Both the position numbers and the translations under genes were made by a program. The notes beneath the pieces are model-generated. The model had not been told where the DNA came from and made no database searches. It was given only the letters and a program-made list of their open reading frames with translations. 5,756 nt of DNA, from contig CANQXB010000070.1 of assembly GCA_947627805.1 (NCBI GenBank), positions 1 through 5,756 on the forward strand, written 5' to 3'. Origin of the DNA: an uncultured Bacilli bacterium (GTDB taxonomy: Bacteria > Bacillota_I > Bacilli_A > RF39 > UBA660). Below, piece after piece: positions 1 through 5,367 of this stretch; the first letter of the stretch is position 1; every line of letters starts with the position of its first letter.

Positions 1-104
1 TTAGATATTTTAAAAAGTATTATATCTTGACATACTTTTGAACTTGCATCAGTATAATCATAACCAGTATTTATATATTCTAGAGTTAATTCTTCTAAAT
101 TCAT
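1..104 (-). CDS. abiEii: AbiEii-type nucleotidyltransferase toxin, N-terminal fragment (runs off left edge)
   Basis: Only the first 34 codons are in the window, starting at the ATG at 104-102 and reading to base 1 without a stop. The visible protein begins MNLEELTLEYINTGYDYTDA and continues with a segment containing SSKVCQDIILFKIS. This resembles the start of AbiEii/AbiGii-family proteins, where a 'DA...K-C-Q-D-I-hydrophobic' helix precedes the nucleotidyltransferase core. That core is outside the window, so no catalytic residues can be checked. The start codon directly follows the TAA of the upstream antitoxin gene. An AGAGAGG ribosome site lies inside the end of that gene (bases 119-113), so the two are co-transcribed and probably translationally coupled. 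In the family, the toxin is a GTP-dependent nucleotidyltransferase causing reversible growth arrest, with the antitoxin counteracting it without stable binding (type IV). Identity rests on this short segment plus its antitoxin partner. Confidence 0.78.
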   Translation of the reverse strand, partial: MNLEELTLEYINTGYDYTDASSKVCQDIILFKIS

Positions 105-647
105 TTAAAAAACCTCTCTTTGTATCGCTTCTGACAAGTTAAGGTCATTTTTAAAAAGTGACAAATATTCTTCAATTTTTTGCATATCTAGTTCATCAAC
201 TATTTCTCTATAATTAGATATAATCTCTTTATAATAATCAAAAGGTATTTGTTTTCTTTTCCTGATAAGTTCTACGAGTAGTCTTTCTTTGTTATAAATA
301 TTTATAGTACAGTCATTAACTTTAATACTTTCTTTTCCAACATTTAATAATTTTTTAGCAGTAAATATTTGAACAATTTTTTCATTTCTAATAGTGCGAT
401 AATTGCTTGGTGTCGCAAGATATACTTTATTTGGTATTACATCAGTCAAATCATAAAAGTAAAAAGCTGAATCCATTGTTATAACACCTGATGGGTATTT
501 TTTAGAATAAAGAATTATTGGATCAACTATTCTTTTATTAGAATATATTCCATTTTCAATTTTATATATTTCTTTATTATCAATTGCTTTCTTGATATTA
601 TACCTAGTACCATATTTTTCTAAAAGTTCCTTATATGAATATATCAT
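105..647 (-). CDS. abiEi: AbiEi-type antitoxin and autorepressor of a type IV toxin-antitoxin system
   Basis: This 180-residue protein is close in size to known AbiEi antitoxins. Residues 1-45 look like the N-terminal winged helix-turn-helix (a YKELLEKYG helix, then an ENGIYSNK wing). The central part has the family pattern GVIT-x-DSAFYFYDLTDVIP followed by YLAT (54-79). The C-terminal half carries IYNKERLLVELIR (117-129) and PFDYYKEIISNYR (135-147), both typical of the family. In studied AbiE systems the N-terminal domain represses the operon promoter and the C-terminal domain is needed for antitoxicity. The start is the ATG at 647-645, with AAGAGGTG placed 7 bases upstream. The stop touches the ATG of the AbiEii-like toxin, giving the usual antitoxin-first operon. 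Isoleucine is coded by ATA in 13 of 24 cases by hand count, against about 2 of 28 in the first 195 codons of the neighbouring pyrophosphatase gene, which suggests separate origin. Family assignment comes from remembered motifs, not a search. Confidence 0.88.
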   Translation of the reverse strand: MIYSYKELLEKYGTRYNIKKAIDNKEIYKIENGIYSNKRIVDPIILYSKKYPSGVITMDSAFYFYDLTDVIPNKVYLATPSNYRTIRNEKIVQIFTAKKLLNVGKESIKVNDCTINIYNKERLLVELIRKRKQIPFDYYKEIISNYREIVDELDMQKIEEYLSLFKNDLNLSEAIQREVF

Positions 648-654
648 AGTTTTT

Positions 655-662
655 CACCTCTT
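655..662 (-). promoter_or_regulatory. Shine-Dalgarno of the antitoxin gene
   Basis: Read on the minus strand, AAGAGGTG lies 7 bases before the ATG at 647-645 and fixes this start. It sits only four bases downstream of the predicted -10 box, so the mRNA would begin within or just at the ribosome site. Confidence 0.75.
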
Positions 663-666
663 TTTT

Positions 667-695
667 ATTTTAGCATAATGTAGGGTAAAATTCAA
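667..695 (-). promoter_or_regulatory. Promoter of the abiE operon (extended -10)
   Basis: On the minus strand there is a -35 box TTGAAT (695-690), a 17-base spacer and a -10 box TAAAAT (672-667) preceded by TGC, the extended -10 form. Spacing and sequence fit a vegetative sigma factor. Transcription would start near 660, leaving a leader of about 13 bases. The GGGTA/TACCC inverted repeat at 683-705 spans the -35 box, so repressor binding there would block RNA polymerase, as expected for autoregulation by AbiEi. The start point is inferred. Confidence 0.7.
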
Positions 696-705
696 TAAAA
701 TACCC
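683..705. repeat. Inverted repeat GGGTA-N13-TACCC, candidate AbiEi operator
   Basis: Perfect 5-base arms GGGTA (683-687) and TACCC (701-705) flank a 13-base AT-only-plus-one-C centre containing the -35 box of the abiE promoter. The total length is 23 bases, with G/C-containing arms in otherwise very AT-rich DNA. AbiEi proteins studied in streptococci and elsewhere repress by binding inverted repeats in their own promoter, so this is the best placed operator candidate. The arms are short, and a chance occurrence cannot be excluded. Confidence 0.5.
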
Positions 706-735
706 GACAAAGTGTAATTTTTTTGAATTTGTCTC

Positions 736-767
736 TAACTTGTTACTAACATAGCCCATTCAAGTTA
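736..767. repeat. Nested palindromes (TAACTTG...CAAGTTA with inner TAAC/GTTA elements)
   Basis: Arms TAACTTG (736-742) and CAAGTTA (761-767) are perfect 7-base inverted repeats with 18 bases between them. Within the left part, TAACTTGTTA (736-745) and TGTTACTAACA (741-751) are themselves short perfect palindromes. The cluster lies between the two divergent promoters, upstream of both. It could be a second repressor site for the abiE operon or a site for an unrelated regulator. It has no T-run and no flanking gene end, so it is not a terminator. Function is unknown. Confidence 0.4.
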
Positions 768-830
768 TTAAAAAAAGTTCAAGAAACATCAATGAATTCT
801 TTATTTTAGAGTGTATTTAAATTTAAATTG

Positions 831-839
831 TGTTATAAT
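831..839 (+). promoter_or_regulatory. Promoter of the pyrophosphatase gene (extended -10, no clear -35)
   Basis: TGTTATAAT at 831-839 combines a consensus -10 box TATAAT (834-839) with an upstream TG, the extended -10 form. At the expected -35 position (around 811-816) the sequence is GTGTAT, a poor match, so the TG extension probably compensates. The predicted transcription start near 846 coincides with the Shine-Dalgarno, giving a leader of only about 13 bases. Confidence 0.7.
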
Positions 840-858
840 TTTCTAAAAGGTGGTTGCT

Positions 859-2475
859 ATGGAAGATTTAATTTATATTTTTGGCCATAAAAATCCTGAT
901 ACTGATAGTGTTTGTAGTGCCATTAGTTTATCTTATTTACAAAATGCCTTAGGTTATAATACTATTCCTTGTATTCTTTCCGATATTAATGAAGAAACAA
1001 GATATGTTTTAAAAAAATTTAAATTTAATATTCCAAATATTTTAGATGATGTTAAACTCCAAATAAAAGATATTAATTATCATAAAAACTTTAAAGTTGA
1101 CTTAAAAGAGTCTGTTTATAATGCTTTCTTTTTAATGCAAGATGCCAATATGAGTACGATTCCCGTTGTCAATGAAAATGGCGAATTTATGGGAGCTTTT
1201 GCTATGAAAGATATTGCTAAAAAAGAAATTCTTGGCGAAAATAAATATTTAAAAACTAGTTATGCGCATATTTTAAAAACAATTGAAGGAACTAGTATTT
1301 TAAAATTCAATGAGGAAATTGAAGGCGAAATTACCAATATTAGTATTCGCAGTTCTTCTATTTATGACAGTAATATTTTTTCTAAAGAGACCATTTTAAT
1401 TATTGGCGATCGTCATTCAATAATTGAAGATGCCATCAATAAAAAAGTTAAATTAATTGTTGTTACTGCTGGGAAAAAAATCAAAGAAGAACATTTACAA
1501 ATGGCCGAAAAAAATAAAGTAAATATTATTTATACTAATAAAAATTCTTATGATACTCTTCTTACTATTAGTTTTGCCAATTATATTGAAAGTTATCGTT
1601 ACACTAAAGATTTAGTTTGTGTAAATGAAGATACATATATTACGGATTTTAATGAAATAGTTAATAAAACGAGACATAGTTATTACCCTATTATTGATAA
1701 ACATAAACATTGTTTAGGATTAATTAAACTTTCTGATTTAAGAGATTCATCTCCTAAAAAAGTTTTCTTAGTGGACCATAATGAAATTAGTCAAAGTGTT
1801 GAAGGTTTAGAAGAAGCTAAAATTATGGGAATTTTAGACCATCATAAATTAGGAACATTAGGAACCATGGAACCCATTAATTTTCGAAATATGATTGTCG
1901 GTAGCACTTGTACTATTGTCTATGAACTTTATAAAGAAAATAAAATTAAAATTCCAAATAATATTGCTTCCCTTTTAATGGCCGGGATTATTTCTGATAC
2001 TTTACTTTTAAAAAGTCCTACCACAACTAAAGTTGATGAAAAAGCCCTAAATGATTTAACTAAAATCACTAATCTAAATCCTGATACTTTAGCAATTGAA
2101 ATGTTTAAAGCCAATGATGTTATTAAAAGTAAATCATTAAAAGATATTATCTATATGGATTTTAAAACATTTAACATTGATAAAAATATTATTGCCATAA
2201 GTCAAGTTACTACTTTAAATGCCAAAGCCATTTTAAAGCAAAAAAATAGTTATATTAAATATTTAAATAGAGAAGCTAGTAAAAAAGGTTATAATATAAT
2301 GATTTTAGCTATTACCGATATTTTTAAAAATGGTTCTTACTTATTATTTAATGAAAAAGCTAAAGATATTTTAAATGATGCTTATAATACAGATATAACT
2401 GAAGGAATATTTATGGAAGATATGGTATCTCGAAAAAAACAAATTCTTCCTCCAATTATTGCTTCATTAAAATAA
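859..2475 (+). CDS. ppaC: Manganese-dependent inorganic pyrophosphatase, family II, with CBS-DRTGG-CBS regulatory insert
   Basis: This 538-residue cytoplasmic enzyme hydrolyses pyrophosphate to two phosphates, pulling biosynthetic reactions forward. The N-terminal DHH domain holds the metal-binding motif GHKNPDTDS (9-17; H10, D14, D16). It resumes after the insert with VDHNE (D306, H307) and LDHHKLG (D327, H328, H329). The C-terminal DHHA2 domain ends with SRKKQ (524-528), the substrate-binding arginine/lysine signature of the family. Between the DHH parts lie a CBS domain (about 77-124), a DRTGG-like domain (about 147-242, with GDRHS at 183-187) and a second CBS domain (about 249-297). Plain family II enzymes are about 310 residues, so the extra length is this insert. 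In characterised clostridial CBS-pyrophosphatases AMP and ADP inhibit and diadenosine polyphosphates activate. The start at ATG 859 is chosen because AAAGGTGG (846-853) sits 5 bases before it; the in-frame GTG at 850 lies inside that ribosome site. The gene is divergent from abiE and has its own promoter. Confidence 0.93.
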   Translation: MEDLIYIFGHKNPDTDSVCSAISLSYLQNALGYNTIPCILSDINEETRYVLKKFKFNIPNILDDVKLQIKDINYHKNFKVDLKESVYNAFFLMQDANMSTIPVVNENGEFMGAFAMKDIAKKEILGENKYLKTSYAHILKTIEGTSILKFNEEIEGEITNISIRSSSIYDSNIFSKETILIIGDRHSIIEDAINKKVKLIVVTAGKKIKEEHLQMAEKNKVNIIYTNKNSYDTLLTISFANYIESYRYTKDLVCVNEDTYITDFNEIVNKTRHSYYPIIDKHKHCLGLIKLSDLRDSSPKKVFLVDHNEISQSVEGLEEAKIMGILDHHKLGTLGTMEPINFRNMIVGSTCTIVYELYKENKIKIPNNIASLLMAGIISDTLLLKSPTTTKVDEKALNDLTKITNLNPDTLAIEMFKANDVIKSKSLKDIIYMDFKTFNIDKNIIAISQVTTLNAKAILKQKNSYIKYLNREASKKGYNIMILAITDIFKNGSYLLFNEKAKDILNDAYNTDITEGIFMEDMVSRKKQILPPIIASLK

Positions 2476-2502
2476 AGATAACTAGTAAATAATTTCTATT
2501 CA

Positions 2503-2511
2503 TGATATAAT
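2503..2511 (+). promoter_or_regulatory. Promoter of the glycosylation operon (extended -10)
   Basis: TGATATAAT at 2503-2511 is a consensus -10 box TATAAT (2506-2511) with the upstream TG extension. The -35 position (about 2483-2488, TAGTAA) is poor. Predicted transcription starts near 2518, just before AGAAAGG (2519-2525), the ribosome site of the next gene. The -10 box shares bases with the left arm of the terminator hairpin that ends the upstream gene. Confidence 0.65.
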
Positions 2512-2533
2512 GCCTATAAGAAAGGCATTTTTT
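2509..2533 (+). terminator. Rho-independent terminator after ppaC, overlapping the next promoter
   Basis: AATGCCT (2509-2515) pairs with AGGCATT (2523-2529) around a 7-base loop, followed by a T-run ending at 2533 (six T, 2528-2533). Three of the seven pairs are G-C, and the two outermost A-T pairs use the T-run, so strength is probably moderate. It lies 33 bases after the ppaC stop. RNA started at the overlapping promoter (near 2518) lacks the left arm, so the hairpin would act only on transcripts coming from ppaC. The right arm also contains the GG of the next gene's ribosome site, so read-through RNA would tend to mask that site. Confidence 0.6.
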
Positions 2534-4447
2534 ATGATGAAAAAAATAAAAAATAATAATATATTAAAAAATATTTTTTTAATCTTAATGGCAATTCTAA
2601 CAACTTTATCTTTTACTTTAAATATTTATAATTTAGATAATTTAATTAAAAATATCTCTTTTACCAGTACCAGTACAAGTATTGAAAGTAATTTAAGTAT
2701 TTATGGGCCTTTTAAAGTTGGCACTTTATTTTTACTAATTATCGGCCTATTTTTTTATAAATATTATCAAAAATATTATTTTCAAAATAAAAAAAGTCAT
2801 TATGCTTTTGATATTTTAAGTATTTTATTTTCTTTATTTATGATTATTGGTTATAGTTATAATTTAGTGGGAAGCGCAAAACTTATCTTTGGAAGTATTC
2901 CTTTATTTTTATTAAACATTATTATATTCATAGGTTACTTTATTTTCTTTAAAGCTACTTTAAATTATATTAGTGATTTTATTTCTAATCATGAATTTAA
3001 AGAAAAAGAGAAAAAAAATAAAATAATTGATTATATATTTAATAAACATCCTTTTAAAAGTACTGTTTTAATTCTTTTAATTTGTTATCTTCCTTATATA
3101 ATTGCTTTTTATCCAGGAATTTTATCACCTGATCCTTCTAATCAAATTAAACAATTTTTTAATTTAGATAAACAATATAAAGAATATGTGGTCATGATTG
3201 ATGAGAATGTTCCTATTACTAATCATCATCCTGTTACCCATACCCTTATTTTAGGAGGATTAACTTTTTTAGGTAAAACTTTAGGTAGTGTCAATGTGGG
3301 AATATTTATGTATAGTCTTTTGCAAACAGCTCTTCTTATTAGTTTGCTTGCCTATACCATTTATTATATGAAAAAGTTAGATACCCCTATAAGCCTTAGA
3401 ATAATTAGTTTACTTATTTATGCTCTAGTGCCCATCTACCCTTTGTATAGTATGTCTACTTTAAAAGATACTATCTTTGCTATTTTAGTTATTTTCTATT
3501 ATTTAAAATTATATGAATGTATTAAATATAAAAATTTAGATAGATATCATTTAAAAGAAGCTCTAATTTTAATTTTCTTAATGATTGCTATAACTTTATT
3601 TAGAAATAATGGTATCTATTTAATCATTATGTCTTTCCCCTTCTTACTTTTAATTGATAAGAAAAATCGTTTAAAATTATTAGGTATCTTTTTAATACCT
3701 GTATTATTCTATTATAGTTTTACAAATATTTTGCTTCCGACTTTAAAAGTTACCCCCGGAAGTGTAAGAGAGGCTTTATCAATTCCTTTCCAACAAACAG
3801 CTAGATATGTTAAAACTTATCCAAGTGAAGTAACAGAAGAAGAAAAAAAAGTTATTGATAAAGTATTAACTTATGATACTTTAGCGGCAAGATATAAACC
3901 AGAAATATCTGACCCAGTTAAAAATGAATTTAATAAATATGCGACCAAAGAAGATTTAAATAATTATTTTAAAGTTTGGTTTAAAGATTTCTTTAAACAT
4001 CCAGGAGTTTATTTGGAAGCAACAATTAATAATACTTATGGTTACTTTTACCCAGACCATAAAAAATGGTACGTTTACTATAATTATGATAAAAGATTAA
4101 AAGAAGCGGGACTTGATTATCATTATAACAGTTTAAAAGATATGCGAAATGTTTTAAGTGGTTATGCTAATGTCTTCCCTTACCTTCCCGTTATCGGAAG
4201 TTTAGTAAGCATTGGCTTTGCTACATGGATAATGATGTATTTATTTGCTCTGTTATTAAAATTTAAAAAATATGATTATTTAATTATGTTTACCCCCGTA
4301 ATATCTCTCATCTTAGTTTGTATAGCCTCACCCGTTAATACGTATTTTAGATATACTTTAGGCTATACTATGGCTATACCATTGTTATTTGTTTTAACAA
4401 TCGCAGTGATTAAAAATAAAGATAAAAGAAAGAAGGAAGTTAAATGA
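2534..4447 (+). CDS. DUF6020-family polytopic membrane protein, probable GT-C-type glycosyltransferase
   Basis: This 637-residue protein has roughly 12-14 predicted membrane helices. Four lie before residue 150. After a charged cytoplasmic-looking stretch (about 154-172), a helix leads into YPGILSPDPSNQ (193-204, D200). NHHPVTHT (230-237), STLKD (308-312) and FRNNG (356-360) follow. The aspartate after the YPG turn and the HHP motif are the conserved marks I associate with DUF6020 proteins, and they resemble the exposed acidic and polar loops of GT-C glycosyltransferases. A soluble segment (about 403-548; SIPFQQTARYVK, NNTYGYFYPDHKKW) lies before the last helices and probably faces outside. 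The proposed role is transfer of a sugar from a polyprenyl-phosphate donor to a surface acceptor, inferred from topology and from the GT2 and GtrA-family genes that follow. The start at ATG 2534 is chosen from AGAAAGG (2519-2525), 8 bases upstream; ATG 2537 is possible, and ATG 2510 lies inside the promoter. The stop overlaps the next start by 4 bases. Confidence 0.8.
   Translation: MMKKIKNNNILKNIFLILMAILTTLSFTLNIYNLDNLIKNISFTSTSTSIESNLSIYGPFKVGTLFLLIIGLFFYKYYQKYYFQNKKSHYAFDILSILFSLFMIIGYSYNLVGSAKLIFGSIPLFLLNIIIFIGYFIFFKATLNYISDFISNHEFKEKEKKNKIIDYIFNKHPFKSTVLILLICYLPYIIAFYPGILSPDPSNQIKQFFNLDKQYKEYVVMIDENVPITNHHPVTHTLILGGLTFLGKTLGSVNVGIFMYSLLQTALLISLLAYTIYYMKKLDTPISLRIISLLIYALVPIYPLYSMSTLKDTIFAILVIFYYLKLYECIKYKNLDRYHLKEALILIFLMIAITLFRNNGIYLIIMSFPFLLLIDKKNRLKLLGIFLIPVLFYYSFTNILLPTLKVTPGSVREALSIPFQQTARYVKTYPSEVTEEEKKVIDKVLTYDTLAARYKPEISDPVKNEFNKYATKEDLNNYFKVWFKDFFKHPGVYLEATINNTYGYFYPDHKKWYVYYNYDKRLKEAGLDYHYNSLKDMRNVLSGYANVFPYLPVIGSLVSIGFATWIMMYLFALLLKFKKYDYLIMFTPVISLILVCIASPVNTYFRYTLGYTMAIPLLFVLTIAVIKNKDKRKKEVK
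2663..2680 (+). repeat. Three tandem hexamers coding Thr-Ser repeats
   Basis: Units ACCAGT, ACCAGT and ACAAGT are in frame and encode Thr-Ser three times (within FTSTSTSIES, about residues 43-52) in the loop between the first two membrane helices of the DUF6020 protein. The third unit differs by one base. Gain or loss of a unit would keep the frame. Confidence 0.6.
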
Positions 4448-5367
4448 AAAAAATTGCTGTTTTAATCCCCTGTTATAATGAAAGTCAAACTATTGAAAAA
4501 GTTGTTAAAGACTTTAAAAGTGTTTTAAAAGATGCTGATATTTATGTTTATGATAATAATTCCACTGATGGAACGGCGGAAATTGCTCAAAAAGCGGGCG
4601 CTATTGTAAGACATGAATATCGTCAAGGCAAAGGAAATGTTATTAGAAGTATGTTTCGAGACATTGATGCCGATTGCTATTTAATGATTGATGGTGATGA
4701 TACCTACCCTAAAGAATTTGCTCAAGAAATGTGCAATTTAGTTTTAGATGGTCAAGCTGATATGGTTGTCGGAGACCGTTTATCTAGTACTTATGCTAAA
4801 GAAAATAAAAGACCATTTCACAACTTTGGAAATAATTTAGTAAGATTTTTAATCAATTTAATTTTTAAATCCCATGTAACCGATATTATGACTGGTTATC
4901 GAGCTTTCAGTTATGAATTTGTTAAAGGTTTTCCAGTTTTATCTAAAGGTTTTGAAATTGAAACGGAAATGACAATTCATGCCGTTGATAAAAATTTTAA
5001 AATAAAGGAAGTTCCTGTAACTTATAGAGATAGACCTGAAGGCAGTGTTTCGAAACTTAATACTTATTCTGATGGCTTAAAAGTTTTAAAAACAATTGGC
5101 ACCTTATTTAAAGAATATCATCCTAGCTTATTCTTTAATATTATTGCATTTCTATTTTTAATATTAACTCTAATATTAGGAGTTCCTCCCTTTATTGAAT
5201 ATTTTAAAACTGGTTTAGTTTTAAGATTCCCTAGTTTAATCGTTGCTTCAATCTCTTTGGTAATAAGCCTTCTTTTATGGATAACTGGGATAATTTTAGA
5301 AGTTATTCAAAAGAAACATAAACAATTATATGAATTATATTTAAATTTACTTAAGGAGCAAAAATGA
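4444..5367 (+). CDS. Family 2 glycosyltransferase, polyprenyl-phosphate sugar synthase (DPM1/GtrB-like) with two C-terminal membrane helices
   Basis: This 307-residue enzyme has a GT-A catalytic domain (about 1-225): the opening strand IAVLIPCYNES (4-14), the nucleotide-sugar motif YDNNSTDGT (36-44), and the metal-binding DxD in MIDGDD (81-86; D83, D85). These are followed by VVGDR (108-112) and TGYRAF (150-155). Helices at about 229-250 and 264-287 anchor it in the membrane, as in GtrB-type enzymes, and the tail (288-307) is basic. Such proteins transfer a sugar from a nucleotide donor to undecaprenyl or similar phosphate on the inner face. The sugar cannot be predicted. The gene starts at ATG 4444 inside the end of the DUF6020 gene (ATGA overlap), with AGAAGGA 6 bases upstream. 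It overlaps the GtrA-family gene the same way, so translation is probably coupled. It most likely supplies the lipid-linked sugar used by the upstream membrane protein. A function in another glycan pathway is the main alternative. Confidence 0.88.
   Translation: MKKIAVLIPCYNESQTIEKVVKDFKSVLKDADIYVYDNNSTDGTAEIAQKAGAIVRHEYRQGKGNVIRSMFRDIDADCYLMIDGDDTYPKEFAQEMCNLVLDGQADMVVGDRLSSTYAKENKRPFHNFGNNLVRFLINLIFKSHVTDIMTGYRAFSYEFVKGFPVLSKGFEIETEMTIHAVDKNFKIKEVPVTYRDRPEGSVSKLNTYSDGLKVLKTIGTLFKEYHPSLFFNIIAFLFLILTLILGVPPFIEYFKTGLVLRFPSLIVASISLVISLLLWITGIILEVIQKKHKQLYELYLNLLKEQK

Noticed and set aside
682..710. Alternative minus-strand promoter TTGTCG with a -10 of TACCCT
   Set aside because: Its -10 is a poor match, and the TTGAAT/TGCTAAAAT pair nearby has better boxes and ideal spacing.
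723..752. Plus-strand promoter-like TTGAAT with TAACAT 18 bases later
   Set aside because: The -10 match is weak and lies over 100 bases before ppaC, which has a much better extended -10 at 831-839.
850..858. In-frame GTG giving ppaC three extra N-terminal residues
   Set aside because: The GTG is part of the AAAGGTGG ribosome site; ATG 859 has correct spacing and gives the usual short lead-in to the GHKNPDTDS motif.
648..858. Small RNA, riboswitch or attachment site in the largest intergenic gap
   Set aside because: Apart from the two promoters and the palindromes described, I find no terminator, no conserved riboswitch pattern and no tRNA-like or direct-repeat boundary.
1929..2114. Open frame of 61 codons on the minus strand
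   Set aside because: It lies wholly inside the conserved DHH/DHHA2 part of ppaC on the other strand, with no recognisable family, and is best explained as a shadow frame.
2510..2533. In-frame ATG at 2510 adding eight residues to the DUF6020 protein
   Set aside because: It overlaps the -10 box, so mRNA from that promoter would not contain it, and it has no ribosome site; ATG 2534 has one.
2534..5367. Possible UGA-as-tryptophan code suggested by extreme AT content
   Set aside because: Tryptophans in these genes use TGG, and both TGA codons fall at ATGA overlaps where the protein families normally end.
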